Shown here: positions 44,996-54,375 of the stretch, in pieces
How positions within the stretch are numbered: the stretch's first letter is position 1
Layout: each line of letters starts with the position of its first letter
Assembly: GCF_900292075.1 (NCBI RefSeq)
Contig: NZ_OLMV01000007.1
Span: 1-64,000 of the forward strand
Direction of reading: 5' to 3'
From: Microbacterium timonense
Lineage (GTDB): Bacteria; Actinomycetota; Actinomycetes; Actinomycetales; Microbacteriaceae
DNA: 64,000 nt
Notes under the pieces: generated by a model
Seen by the model: only the letters and a program-made list of their open reading frames with translations
What the model was told of the DNA's origin: nothing
Databases searched by the model: none
Program-made: the position numbers and the translations under genes

Positions 44996-47038
44996 ATGCC
45001 CCGCTCATTCCACCGCACCCCGGCGCACACGGCGCGCTATGGCCGGTACCAGGGTGGCGACCCGCTCGCGCCGCCGGTCGAGGTGCAGTCCGCGCTCGAG
45101 GCCATCGGGCGCGACGTCATGGAGGGCACGTCGGCCGAGCGCGCGATGCGCGAGTACCTCCGCCGCGGCGATCGCGATCGCCAGGGCCTCGACGACCTCG
45201 CCCGCCGCGTGCGCGAGCGCCGGGCCGAGATCACGCGGCGCCACCGGCTCGACGGCACCCTCGAGGAGGTCAGGCGGCTCCTCGAACACGCCGTGCTCGA
45301 GGAGCGCAAACAGCTCGTCCGCGACGTCGACCTCGACGACGACGTGCGCGCGTTCGCCGAGATGCGGCTGGAGAACCTGCCCTCCAGCACCGCGGCGGCC
45401 GTCAACGACCTCGCCGACTACGACTGGCAGAGTCCGAGCGCGCGCGCCGACTACGACCGCATCCGCGAACTGCTCGGCCGGGAGCTGCTGGACCAGCGCT
45501 TCGCCGGCATGAAGAACGCGCTCGAGAACGCGACGGATGCCGACCGCCAGGCGATCCGCGAGATGCTCGACGACCTCAACGACCTGCTCGAGAAGCGCCG
45601 GCTGGGCGAAGACACGCAGGAGGACTTCGACGAGTTCATGCGCAAGCACGGGGATCAGTTCCCCGAGAACCCGCAGAATCTCGACGAGCTCGTGGATGCC
45701 ATGGCCGAGCGTTCGGCGGCCGCGCAGCGCATGCTGAACTCGATGACGCCCGAACAGCGCGATGAGCTTCTGAGCCTCGCCGAACAGGCGTTCGGCTCGC
45801 CCGAACTCATGCAGTCGCTCTCGCGCCTCGACGACAATCTGCGCTCGCTCCGACCCGGCGAAGACTGGTCGGGTTCGGCATCCTTCTCCGGCGATGAGCC
45901 GACGGGGCTCGGCGAGGCGACCGGCCTCATGCAGGACCTCTCCGACCTCGACTCGCTCACCGACCAGCTGAGCCAGGCCTACCCGGGCGCGCGCATGGAC
46001 GACATCGACCTCGACGCGCTCGAACGGCTCATCGGCGAGGATGCCGCGGTCAGCGCCCGCACGCTCCGCGAGCTCGAGAAGCAGCTCAGGGACACCGGGA
46101 TGCTGCAGCGCGCGTCGGACGGGCAGCTCCGGCTGACGCCGAAAGCGATGCGACAGCTCGGGCGCGCACTCCTGCGCGACATCGCGACGCGGCAGTCGGG
46201 CCGCATGGGTCGCCGCGAAACGCGCAACGTCGGCGCCGCGGGCGACCGCACCGGGTCGACGCGGGAGTGGGCGTTCGGCGACACCGAGCCGTGGGACATC
46301 CCGCGCACGGTGTCGAACGCGGTGCTGCGAACCGTGCTCGACGGCGGCGACCCGTCAGCCGGCCTGCGGCTGGACACGCGCGACGTCGAGGTGGTCGAGA
46401 CGGAGCAGCGCACGCAGGCGGCCGTCGCGCTGCTGGTCGACACGTCGTTCTCGATGGCGCTGGACGGCCGGTGGGTTCCGATGAAGCGCACCGCTCTGGC
46501 CCTGCACCACCTGATCTCGACCCGCTTCCGCGGCGACAACCTGCAGCTGATCGCGTTCGCCCGTCACGCCGAGGTGATGGACATCGAGCAGCTGACCGCG
46601 AAGGACTCGGTGTGGGACAAGGGCACCAACCTGCAGCACGCGCTGATGCTCGCTCAGCGTCACTTCCGCCGCAATCCCACGGCGCAGCCGGTGCTGCTCA
46701 TCGTGACCGACGGCGAGCCGACGGCCCACCTCCGTCCCGACGGGCACGTGTACTTCGCGTATCCGCCCGACCCGCGGACGGTGGCCGCGACGGTGCGGGA
46801 ACTCGACACCGTGCAGCGGCTCGGCGCGCAGACGACCTTCTTCCGGCTCGGGGAGGATCCTGGCCTCGCCCGCTTCATCGACGCGCTCGCGCGCCGGGCC
46901 GGTGGGCAGGTGGTCGCGCCGGAGCTCGACGACCTCGGCCGCGCGGTGGTCGACAGCTACCTCGGCGCCCGGCATGCCGGACGCGGCACCCCGGAGGATT
47001 TCGGCGACATGCTCCACGGCCGATCCTGGTGGTGGTGA
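44996..47038 (+). CDS. VWA domain protein, partner of the AAA+ ATPase
   Basis: The 680-residue protein has a charged helical N-terminal two-thirds and a C-terminal von Willebrand A domain: LLVDTSFSMALDG with the MIDAS metal-site DTSFS near residue 482, then LIVTDGEPTAH. It is probably cytoplasmic. N-terminal RTARYGRYQGGDPLAPPVEV matches actinobacterial relatives next to MoxR-type ATPases. The ATG 44996 is used; the upstream open frame is repeat sequence. Expression is probably coupled to the ATPase gene across the array. Confidence 0.87.
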   Translation: MPRSFHRTPAHTARYGRYQGGDPLAPPVEVQSALEAIGRDVMEGTSAERAMREYLRRGDRDRQGLDDLARRVRERRAEITRRHRLDGTLEEVRRLLEHAVLEERKQLVRDVDLDDDVRAFAEMRLENLPSSTAAAVNDLADYDWQSPSARADYDRIRELLGRELLDQRFAGMKNALENATDADRQAIREMLDDLNDLLEKRRLGEDTQEDFDEFMRKHGDQFPENPQNLDELVDAMAERSAAAQRMLNSMTPEQRDELLSLAEQAFGSPELMQSLSRLDDNLRSLRPGEDWSGSASFSGDEPTGLGEATGLMQDLSDLDSLTDQLSQAYPGARMDDIDLDALERLIGEDAAVSARTLRELEKQLRDTGMLQRASDGQLRLTPKAMRQLGRALLRDIATRQSGRMGRRETRNVGAAGDRTGSTREWAFGDTEPWDIPRTVSNAVLRTVLDGGDPSAGLRLDTRDVEVVETEQRTQAAVALLVDTSFSMALDGRWVPMKRTALALHHLISTRFRGDNLQLIAFARHAEVMDIEQLTAKDSVWDKGTNLQHALMLAQRHFRRNPTAQPVLLIVTDGEPTAHLRPDGHVYFAYPPDPRTVAATVRELDTVQRLGAQTTFFRLGEDPGLARFIDALARRAGGQVVAPELDDLGRAVVDSYLGARHAGRGTPEDFGDMLHGRSWWW

Positions 47039-47060
47039 CGCGGGTCGAGGACAGCGCGGG

Positions 47061-48107
47061 TCAGCCTTGCGTCGACTGACGCTCGATGAGCTCGAAGTCG
47101 ACGACGACCCTGCGCGGCGGCGGCTGATCGTCTTTCGGGACCCCGTCGAGCCGGAGTCGGATCCGCTCCTCCAGCAGCGCGACGGCCTTGGCCGCGATCA
47201 CGTCGCGGCCCGGGTCGATCGTCGTCAGCGGAGGACGGGAGTAGTTGGTCTCCTCGATGTTGTCGAAGCCGACGAGCCGCACGTCCTCCGGCACACGCAG
47301 GCCGCGGTCGGCCAGCGTCGACAGCGCTCCGAGAGCGAGCGTGTCGGCGAAGGCGACGACGGCATCCGGCATCACCCCGCGGTCGAGGATCTCCGCCATG
47401 GCCGCGGCGCCGGTGGCGTGGAAGTAGTCGGGCACCCCGATGACGGCGCGCGAATCGACCTCGAGGCCGTGCGCGTGCAGCGCCTGCGAGAACCCCTGCA
47501 TGCGGAGCGTGCCGCTGCTCGTGGAGGGGTCGTCCTTCGCCCCGAGCGGCACGACGCGCCGGGCTCCGCGGCTGATCACGTGCTCCGTCGCCGCCCGAGC
47601 GGCCTCCACGTTCTGCATCGTGACGTGGTCGACGCCGGCGTCGAAGATGCGCTCACCGAGCAGCACCAGGGGGAAGTCCACATCGAACGATGCGACATCG
47701 TGCTGGCTCAGTGCCAGGGGTGAATAGATGACGCCGTCGACCATGGAGCGGTAGCTGCCGTCCAGCACCCTGAGTTCCCGATCGCGCTCGTCGTTGGTCT
47801 GCTGGATGAACACGGTGAGGCCGACCTTCGCCGCCTCGCGCATCACCGCGTCGGCCAGCTCTGCGAAGTACACGCCTCGCACGGCGGGAAGAACCAGAGC
47901 GATGAGACCCGTGCGGCCGCGGCTGAGATTACGAGCCGAGACGTTGACGTGGTAGTCAAGCCTGCGGATCGCCTCGTCCACTCGCTCGCGCGTCTCGGGA
48001 CGGATGTAGGGGTAGCCGTTGAGGACGTTCGAGACGGTCTTGATCGACACGCCGGCGAGGTGTGCCACATCGCGGATGGTCGCGGATCCGCTCGCCTTGC
48101 GTGCCAC
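47061..48107 (-). CDS. LacI-family transcriptional regulator
   Basis: The 348-residue protein starts at GTG 48107. It has the LacI headpiece ATIRDVAHLAGVSIKTVSNVL, a hinge helix (SARNLSRGRTG) and a periplasmic-binding-like effector domain (IALVLPAVRGVYFAEL). LacI members usually sense sugars. The esterase gene upstream on the same strand has two LacI-type palindromes in its promoter, so this regulator probably controls it. A terminator lies between the two genes, so the regulator may have its own promoter. Confidence 0.9.
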   Translation of the reverse strand: MARKASGSATIRDVAHLAGVSIKTVSNVLNGYPYIRPETRERVDEAIRRLDYHVNVSARNLSRGRTGLIALVLPAVRGVYFAELADAVMREAAKVGLTVFIQQTNDERDRELRVLDGSYRSMVDGVIYSPLALSQHDVASFDVDFPLVLLGERIFDAGVDHVTMQNVEAARAATEHVISRGARRVVPLGAKDDPSTSSGTLRMQGFSQALHAHGLEVDSRAVIGVPDYFHATGAAAMAEILDRGVMPDAVVAFADTLALGALSTLADRGLRVPEDVRLVGFDNIEETNYSRPPLTTIDPGRDVIAAKAVALLEERIRLRLDGVPKDDQPPPRRVVVDFELIERQSTQG

Positions 48108-48189
48108 GGCCGTGCCGCCTCCCTCGGGTCAGTGGTCAGCGTACAACACCGCTCGAGTCGGGCCGCGGCGCAGTCGAGCTCACGAACAG

Positions 48190-48222
48190 CGAGTGGGGGC
48201 CGACACGCTCGGCCCCCACTCG
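48190..48222 (-). terminator. Terminator of the tandem esterase gene
   Basis: A 14-bp perfect stem (48190-48203 with 48209-48222) with a 5-nt loop lies 58 nt past the esterase stop, before the LacI gene. Confidence 0.75.
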
Positions 48223-48279
48223 AGGATCCCTCGCCGGCGGCGACGCACGGGATGCCGCACGTCGCCGCCGCCGGGACGG

Positions 48280-50487
48280 CTAGAAGATCCGCGGCAGCAA
48301 GTCGGACAGCCCCTGCCACCAGACGTCGAAGCCGTGCGGGCCCGGAATGACGGTCTTCACGACCGGGATGCCGTTGGACCCGAGGTTCGTCTCCATGCCG
48401 TTGATCGCCGACACGGCGCCCGTGTCGACGTCGCCCGCGAAGAGCGTCACCGACTTGGTCGTCGCGATGGTGGTCTGGCCGGCCGGAGTCGACGGGTTGA
48501 CCGACCCGCTCGCGAACGGCGGCGAGAAGATGCCGTAGTACGCGAAGTTGCCGGGGTGACTGATCATCGTGCCGTGCGTGAGGCGGCCGCCCCACGACAG
48601 GCCGGCCATCGCCCGCTGCGACGGGTCGTCCGAGACGTTGTACTGCGCGCTCACCAGCGGCATGACGTTGCCCGACAGGTCGCCCCAGATGTCACCCGGG
48701 GCTCCCGCGTAGCCGGGCATCACGACGACCATGGGCTTGATCTCACCTCGCGCGTACAGGTTGTCGAGGATCTGAGCGGCCCGGCCGACTTCGGTCCAGC
48801 TGGCGTAGTTCTGCCCGAACCCGTGGTACAGGTACAGCACGGGGTACGCCTCGGCGCGGTTCGGGTCGTAGTCCACGGGCGTCCACACCTTCAGCTTCGA
48901 CGAGCCCGCCGACCCGGCGTAGGTGAGCGTCGTCACCGTGCCGGTCTGATCTGCGGGGAGGTCGGCCAAGAGCGGCGTGCGCTCGCCGCCCGGCACGAAC
49001 AGCTGGCTTTCCACGTTCTCGACGTTCTTGGTGTCGGCCGGGTCGTGGAAGGCGACGCCGTTGACCTCGTAGCGCCAGTAGTAGTAGCCGTCGATCGGGC
49101 CGATCGTCGTGCGCCAGCGGTCGCCGACCTTCGTCAGCGGGATGCGGAACCACTGGCCGTTCGGCGCCCAGTCACCCCACAGCACCACGTCCTTGGCGTC
49201 GGCCCACTGGGTGCCGGTCTCGAACGTGACCATGCCGTCGGCGTCGATGTGCGGCGTCGTGATGCTGCCGGCTGCCGGCGCGGTGTACGGCCCGGTCTGC
49301 AGGCGGTGGCCGGCGCTCTGGCCGTGGTCCCTCACGTGCGGCTGGAAGGCCCGGGCCGCGAAGTCACGCAGGTTCTCTCGCCAGGTGTCCCACACACCGC
49401 CGGTCTCGGGGTGCACGCCGTCGGACTCGAGGCGGACGCCCGCCTGCTCGAGCGTCTGGATCGCTTCGTAGGTCGCGTTGTAGTTCGCGTCGAGGGTGTT
49501 GCCGACGTAGAAGCGCAGCAGATCGGTCTTGGCGTTGAGCTTGCGCGCCTGGGCGGGCGTGATGTGGGTGTCGTCGGACAGGTATCCCGAGAACGAGCCG
49601 ACCGACCCGAACACACCGGGCTCGCTGGCCGCCAGCTCGAGAGCCTGCGCGGCTCCCCGGCCGATGCCGGCGATGCCCGTCTGCTTCACCTTGCCCGAGA
49701 CGTTGTAGGCGGAGTGCACCGCCGGGACGAGGCCGTCCATCACCTCGGCGCGGAAGTCCGCGTCGCCGGCGTCGGCCATCACGACGACCATCGAGGCGAG
49801 GTCGCCGTTCACCGCGAGGTTGTCGAGGATCTGCTGGGCGCGGCCGAGTTCGAGCCACTCGCGAGACGACTGGCCCTCGTCGGCGAGCAGGTACAGCACG
49901 GGGTAGGCCTTCGAGGGCTTCGTCGTGTAGTCCGGCGGCGTCCACACCGTCGCCGAGTGCTGGCTGTCATCGACAGGCGAGGTGTAGGCGAGCTCCGAGA
50001 CGGCGCCCCCACCCGTGGCGACGTCATCCATCCATGCGACCTCGGGACCTGGGACGAAGAGCGTGTTCCAGTTCGGGTGCGAGGTGACGTCGATGGGGCT
50101 GTCGGGGTTGCGGAACACGACCTTGGAGCGGTCGGGCATCGTCGCCACGTACTGGTAGTAGTACAGGCCCGGCTCCAGCGGGCCGACGTTCGCGCGGCAG
50201 TTGGCACCGCTCGCGTCGAGGCCGACGGCCGCCCAGGTGCCCGAGGGGCCGATGTTGCCTTCCAGCTCGGCGCCGGCGCCCGTGGAGTTTCCGCAAGCGT
50301 TCGACGGCACGTCGGCCTTGGGCACCGTGAAGTAGTGGTAGATCCCGCTCTGCGATTCCCAGGGGTCCGCAGCTGCAGCGGCGGGGGCGGCGGAGACGAT
50401 CACCGTCGACGCCACGAGGGCCAGACCGGCGGCCACCGCTTGGACGCGGGCGCCATGTGGCCAGCGAGTTCGGGGGACATTCTTCAT
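48280..50487 (-). CDS. Secreted two-domain esterase (CE1/esterase D-like), N-terminal half catalytically dead
   Basis: The 735-residue preprotein has a Sec signal ending in APAAAAA. It is an internal duplication: each half has an E-set (CBM48-like) beta domain followed by an alpha/beta-hydrolase of the Fes/feruloyl-esterase family. In the C-terminal half Ser631 (AGLSWGG), Asp686 and His718 form the triad. In the N-terminal half the elbow reads AGIGRGA, so the nucleophile is Gly276. Possible substrates are acyl or feruloyl esters on plant polysaccharide or iron-siderophore esters. ATG 50487 is preceded by AAAGG. Confidence 0.88.
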   Translation of the reverse strand: MKNVPRTRWPHGARVQAVAAGLALVASTVIVSAAPAAAAADPWESQSGIYHYFTVPKADVPSNACGNSTGAGAELEGNIGPSGTWAAVGLDASGANCRANVGPLEPGLYYYQYVATMPDRSKVVFRNPDSPIDVTSHPNWNTLFVPGPEVAWMDDVATGGGAVSELAYTSPVDDSQHSATVWTPPDYTTKPSKAYPVLYLLADEGQSSREWLELGRAQQILDNLAVNGDLASMVVVMADAGDADFRAEVMDGLVPAVHSAYNVSGKVKQTGIAGIGRGAAQALELAASEPGVFGSVGSFSGYLSDDTHITPAQARKLNAKTDLLRFYVGNTLDANYNATYEAIQTLEQAGVRLESDGVHPETGGVWDTWRENLRDFAARAFQPHVRDHGQSAGHRLQTGPYTAPAAGSITTPHIDADGMVTFETGTQWADAKDVVLWGDWAPNGQWFRIPLTKVGDRWRTTIGPIDGYYYWRYEVNGVAFHDPADTKNVENVESQLFVPGGERTPLLADLPADQTGTVTTLTYAGSAGSSKLKVWTPVDYDPNRAEAYPVLYLYHGFGQNYASWTEVGRAAQILDNLYARGEIKPMVVVMPGYAGAPGDIWGDLSGNVMPLVSAQYNVSDDPSQRAMAGLSWGGRLTHGTMISHPGNFAYYGIFSPPFASGSVNPSTPAGQTTIATTKSVTLFAGDVDTGAVSAINGMETNLGSNGIPVVKTVIPGPHGFDVWWQGLSDLLPRIF

Positions 50488-50576
50488 TGAAGGGCCTTTC
50501 ATTGTTCGGCGCAGACGCACCTGCGCACCTGTTGCGTTGGCACTGTTCGCCAGTGAGCTGCCCGCGATGCGCGTAG

Positions 50577-50588
50577 TACACCGGTGTA
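50577..50588. promoter_or_regulatory. LacI-type operator O1 of the esterase promoter
   Basis: TACACCGGTGTA is a perfect 12-bp palindrome with the central CG typical of LacI-family sites. The symmetry continues imperfectly outwards to 50573-50592. It lies just after the predicted transcription start of the leftward gene. Confidence 0.7.
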
Positions 50589-50598
50589 GTACGCGAGA

Positions 50599-50628
50599 AA
50601 TCTACACCGTTGTAAATGCCGCTGACAA
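50599..50628 (-). promoter_or_regulatory. Promoter of the tandem esterase gene
   Basis: On the minus strand TTGTCA (50628-50623) and TAGATT (50604-50599) are 18 bp apart, a close match to the vegetative consensus. The predicted leader before the ATG at 50487 is about 100 nt. Confidence 0.55.
50603..50614. promoter_or_regulatory. LacI-type operator O2 in the esterase promoter spacer
   Basis: TACACCGTTGTA is a palindrome with one mismatched pair, 26 bp centre-to-centre from O1. It lies between the -35 and -10, so binding would exclude RNA polymerase. Confidence 0.65.
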
Positions 50629-50779
50629 TGCCTTTCTCACGGGGTCTGCACATGCGAAGCACCGCGCGTAGCGCTACTGCGCGGCATCCGTCAACCGTCG
50701 CGGTGAAATCCGCCGCGCACGCCAGGGTGGAACGCGATGCGCCGGCCACCGGGGTCGCGCGCTGAGCCAGGGAGTGCCC

Positions 50780-52180
50780 ATGTTGCCGACCGACGCACCG
50801 CCGAACGCCGACGGGACATCTGACACCCGACTGCGGCGCGCGATCACCGGGCCGCTGCTGTTCGCCTTCATCCTCGGCGATGTGCTGGGGGCGGGCATCT
50901 ACGCCCTGATGGGTGTACTCGGCAAGGAAGTCGGCGGGATGCTGTGGGCACCGCTCCTGCTGGCGCTCGTGCTGGCGATGCTGACGGCCGGCTCCTACGC
51001 CGAGCTCGTGACGAAGTACCCGCGGGCCGGCGGTGCCGCGGTGTTCGCCGAGCGGGCGTTCCGCAACCGCCTCGTCTCGTTCCTCATCGGCTTCTCGATG
51101 CTCGCGGCGGGTGTGACGAGCGCTGCGGGGTTGTCGCTCGCGTTCGCGGGGGAGTACTTCCGTACGTTCATCGACCTGCCGACGATCCCGGTCGCCATCG
51201 CGTTCCTGGCAGTGGTCGCACTGCTCAACGTGCGCGGCATCCGTGAGTCCATGGCGGCGAACTTCGTGATGACGGTGATCGAGGTGAGCGGCCTCGTGAT
51301 CGTCGTCGTGGTGGTCGCCATCATGATGTCGCGCGGCGGGGGAGACGTCTCGAGAGTCACTCAGCTGCCCGAGGGCGCGGGTCTTGCCACGGCAGTGCTG
51401 GGCGGCGCCATCATCGCCTACTACTCGTTCGTCGGGTTCGAGACCTCGGCCAACATGATCGAGGAGGTCAAGAAGCCGAGCAAGACCTACCCGATCGCGC
51501 TGTTCGCCGCGCTCATCACGGCCGGGCTCGTCTACATCCTCGTCGGGCTCGCGAGCGCCATCGCGCTGCCTGCCAGCGAGCTCGCCGAGTCGAGCGGGCC
51601 TCTTCTGGCGGTCGTCGAAGCCAGCGGCGTGGCCATCCCGTCGTGGCTGTTCAGCCTCATCGCACTCATCGCCGTGGCGAACGGCGCGCTGCTGACGATG
51701 ATCATGACCAGCCGCCTCACCTACGGGATGTCGGAGCAGGGCCTGCTGCCCCGCGTGCTGTCTCGTGTGCTCCCCGGCCGCAAGACGCCGTGGGTGGCGA
51801 TCCTCGCCACCACGCTCGTCGCGATGCTCCTCACGCTGGTCGGAGACCTCGCGACCCTCGCCGAGACCGTGGTGCTCCTGCTTCTGATCGTCTTCCTCAG
51901 TGCGAACGTGTCGGTCCTCGTGCTGCGCCGCGACAAGGTGCAGCACGATCACTTCCGCGTGTGGACGTTCGTCCCGGTGCTCGGCATCGGCTCGTGCATC
52001 CTCCTGCTCACGCAGCAGCGCCCGCTCGTCTGGCTCTTCGCCGCGGCGCTGCTCGCGGTCGGCGTGATCCTGTACTTCGCCTCGCAGTGGGGGCGCAAGC
52101 GGGCAGGCGGGCAGGAGGGCACGGAGGGTGCGGCCGCCCGCGGAAGCAGCCTGGGTGACGGTTCGACGAAGACCCGGTGA
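50780..52180 (+). CDS. APC-family amino-acid/polyamine permease
   Basis: The 466-residue protein has twelve hydrophobic segments. The first helix carries FAFILGDVLGAGIYALMG, the APC substrate-binding GAGIY motif, and the sixth has YYSFVGFETSANMIEEVKKP. It should import an amino acid or similar solute by secondary transport. The ATG 50780 is preferred over a GTG 6 bp earlier because GGGAG lies 7 nt upstream. It is divergent from the esterase. No linked metabolic gene shows its substrate. Confidence 0.88.
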   Translation: MLPTDAPPNADGTSDTRLRRAITGPLLFAFILGDVLGAGIYALMGVLGKEVGGMLWAPLLLALVLAMLTAGSYAELVTKYPRAGGAAVFAERAFRNRLVSFLIGFSMLAAGVTSAAGLSLAFAGEYFRTFIDLPTIPVAIAFLAVVALLNVRGIRESMAANFVMTVIEVSGLVIVVVVVAIMMSRGGGDVSRVTQLPEGAGLATAVLGGAIIAYYSFVGFETSANMIEEVKKPSKTYPIALFAALITAGLVYILVGLASAIALPASELAESSGPLLAVVEASGVAIPSWLFSLIALIAVANGALLTMIMTSRLTYGMSEQGLLPRVLSRVLPGRKTPWVAILATTLVAMLLTLVGDLATLAETVVLLLLIVFLSANVSVLVLRRDKVQHDHFRVWTFVPVLGIGSCILLLTQQRPLVWLFAAALLAVGVILYFASQWGRKRAGGQEGTEGAAARGSSLGDGSTKTR

Positions 52181-52261
52181 ACATCGTCGGAGTTCGCCGT
52201 TTCGCGTGACCGCGTCTTCTTCGCCTCTGGAGCGATCGGCGCGCGTGGCCGCCGAGTAAGG

Positions 52262-52480
52262 CTATGTCGAGACGTCGGATTCGATGTCTTCGGCGAGGTC
52301 GTCCACCCGTTCCGGGCGCAGCTCCACGCCGGCGTCGTGCAGTCGCTCGTCGAGCACATGGCTCACGTCGTCTGCGACGTGCCCGTGACGGATGTCGTCT
52401 CTGACGTCTTCGACGACGTGCTCGACCACGTCCTGCTCGTCCTCGCCGTCTGGGGGAGGGCTCTGATCGGATGCTGTCAT
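52262..52480 (-). CDS. Small acidic hypothetical protein, 72 residues
   Basis: The predicted 72-residue protein is rich in Asp, Glu and His (VEHVVEDVRDDIRHGHVADD), with heptad-like hydrophobic spacing but no recognised domain. It fills the gap between two genes on the opposite strand, and its reading frame shows normal third-position GC. The ribosome site is weak. It could also be a chance ORF. Confidence 0.5.
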   Translation of the reverse strand: MTASDQSPPPDGEDEQDVVEHVVEDVRDDIRHGHVADDVSHVLDERLHDAGVELRPERVDDLAEDIESDVST

Positions 52481-52572
52481 GGTCCGATGATCATCGCTCG
52501 TGACCTCGGCGCCGACCCCCTTGACGGGCGGCGCTGACTCGGTCCGGAGGGTCTCATGGTTACGCTCATGTC

Positions 52573-53187
52573 GTGCCTCAGACGTCGCCTCGCTTCGCCA
52601 TGCCCAAGGCCGTCCGGATCACGGGCCGCACGTCGAGCATCACCAACTCGTTCGTCAACGGCATCATCCCGGTGATCGCGCCGAGCGAGGCCGACATCGA
52701 TGAGGCGCTCGGCATCCTCGGGATGTCCGATGAGGTGGTGTGCGCTTACTGCGGCGACGACGCGTCGGAGTGGGATCACCTGCGTCCGCTCGTCATCGGA
52801 AAGCAGCCGACCGGCTATATCTCCGAGATCAGCAACCTCGTGCCCGCCTGCGGCAAGTGCAACCAGAGCAAGGGCAACAAACCGTGGCGCGAGTGGATGT
52901 TCGGTGCCGCGCCGAGGTCGCCGAAGACGCGAGGTGTCGTCGACATCGAGGAGCGCGCCACGCGTCTGGCGGCGTACGAGCAGTGGAGGACTCCGACACG
53001 CCTCGACTTCGCCGAGGTCGTCGGCGCCGAGTTGTGGCAGAAGCACTGGGAGAACCACGCGGCGATCGTTCAGCTCATGCGCGACGCCGAGGTCACCGTC
53101 GAAATGATCCGCGAGCGCATTGCGACAGCCTCAACGCCGCTCGAGCCGGCGCCGCTGGCTGAGGCTGAGGCCGAGTCGGCGGCGTGA
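52573..53187 (+). CDS. HNH endonuclease-like protein
   Basis: The 204-residue protein has a compact HNH module: CAYCGDDASEWDHLRPL and, after ~20 residues, NLVPACGKCNQSKGNKPW, with two CxxC zinc knuckles and a DH dyad. HNH nucleases occur in restriction, defence and mobile elements; nothing next to it suggests which. The Ala/Glu-rich tail is unconserved. The start is GTG 52573; an ATG at 52600 is possible. Confidence 0.8.
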   Translation: MPQTSPRFAMPKAVRITGRTSSITNSFVNGIIPVIAPSEADIDEALGILGMSDEVVCAYCGDDASEWDHLRPLVIGKQPTGYISEISNLVPACGKCNQSKGNKPWREWMFGAAPRSPKTRGVVDIEERATRLAAYEQWRTPTRLDFAEVVGAELWQKHWENHAAIVQLMRDAEVTVEMIRERIATASTPLEPAPLAEAEAESAA

Positions 53188-53392
53188 CCCGCCGGGTGGT
53201 CGCCGACCGCGTCCGTGCGAACGGCGATCCGCGGTTTGCCGCACGTTCTGCTCTGGAGTCCCGTGTCTTCGTGGAGCAGCCATGTGGCGGGTCAGGGGCG
53301 TGGAAGCAGCCGCGTTCGGCGGTCGTGCGGCGAGTGACTTCGGCGGAGGCTCGAGACACCACTCGCAACGACTGGAGAACGAAGGAGTTTCC
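53188..53392. other. Non-coding 205-bp region upstream of the hydrolase gene
   Basis: I find no good hairpin or palindrome here. It ends in GAAGGAG, the ribosome site of the next gene, so it must carry that promoter. Confidence 0.4.
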
Positions 53393-54361
53393 ATGAGCAC
53401 AACCGTCGCACGACCGCCGTTCGATCCAGAGCTCGAGGCGGTGCTCGCCGTACTGGCCGATCAGATGCCGCCGTCGATCACGCCAGAGATGATCCCGGCG
53501 ATGCGGCAGGGACTTCCGATCGCGGTCAGCGTCGACGAGGTACTCGCCGAGGCCGGCGTCGAGCGCACCGATCACACGATTGCGGGTCACGATGGCGGTG
53601 AGATCGAGGTGACGGTGCTGCGCCGCGTCGGTCGCGCCGGTGTCGGTCCGGGGATCTATCACACGCACGGCGGCGGCATGATCATCGGCGACCGCTTCGT
53701 CGGGCTCGGTCAGATCCTGCCGTGGATCGTGCAGCATGATGCTGTCGCGGTGACCGTCGAGTACCGGCTCGCGCCCGAGTTTCCCGATCCGTACCCGGTC
53801 GAGGACTGTTACGCGGGTCTCGTGTGGACCGCCGACCACGCCGACGAGCTCGGCATCGACCCGAAGCGCCTCATCATCGCGGGTGCCAGCGCCGGTGGGG
53901 GCCTCGCCGCCGGCACCGCACTTCTCGCGCGCGATCGACAGGGGCCCGCGCTCGCCGGCCAGGTGCTCATCTACCCGATGCTCGACGACCGCGACGCGAC
54001 CGTGTCGACCGCGCAGATCGATGGGATCGGCGTGTGGGATCGCACGAGCAACCTCACGGGTTGGAGTGCGCTGCTCGGTGAGCGCCGCGGCACCGACGAC
54101 GTCTCGATCTACGCTGCCCCCGCCCGCGCTGCTGACCTGTCGGGCCTGCCACCGGCGTTCATCGACTGCGGTTCCGCGGAGGTGTTCCGCGACGAGGACG
54201 TCGCCTACGCCACCGCGCTTTGGCACGCGGGTGTGCAGGCCGAACTGCACGTGTGGCCCGGCGGATTCCACGGGTTCGACATCATGGCCCCGCACACCGC
54301 TCTCGCGCAGGCGATGACCGCTGCCCGTGACGCGTGGGTCGCCCGGATCCTCGGCGCGTAG
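53393..54361 (+). CDS. Alpha/beta hydrolase fold-3 (HSL-type) esterase
   Basis: The 322-residue protein has the oxyanion motif HTHGGGMIIG, the nucleophile elbow GASAGGG (Ser of GxSxG), and a C-terminal Asp (VFRDEDVAYA) and His (GGFHGFDIM). These mark bacterial hormone-sensitive-lipase-like esterases acting on short acyl esters. No signal peptide is present. A strong terminator follows and the PucR-like gene begins 88 bp later. Confidence 0.9.
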   Translation: MSTTVARPPFDPELEAVLAVLADQMPPSITPEMIPAMRQGLPIAVSVDEVLAEAGVERTDHTIAGHDGGEIEVTVLRRVGRAGVGPGIYHTHGGGMIIGDRFVGLGQILPWIVQHDAVAVTVEYRLAPEFPDPYPVEDCYAGLVWTADHADELGIDPKRLIIAGASAGGGLAAGTALLARDRQGPALAGQVLIYPMLDDRDATVSTAQIDGIGVWDRTSNLTGWSALLGERRGTDDVSIYAAPARAADLSGLPPAFIDCGSAEVFRDEDVAYATALWHAGVQAELHVWPGGFHGFDIMAPHTALAQAMTAARDAWVARILGA

Positions 54362-54375
54362 CCGAGCCCTTCTGT

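Noticed and set aside
44517..44996. Protein-coding gene across the second repeat array
   Set aside because: Its product is only repeats of RSLSERSETKRP-like peptides, and the same repeat is found in non-coding places and in the reverse direction.
48019..50490. 823-codon open frame opposite the esterase
   Set aside because: It is a shadow frame; the other strand has signal peptide, triad and ribosome site.
50024..51952. 642-codon open frame across the esterase/permease gap
   Set aside because: It is antisense to the APC permease and out of frame with the esterase, with shadow-type composition.
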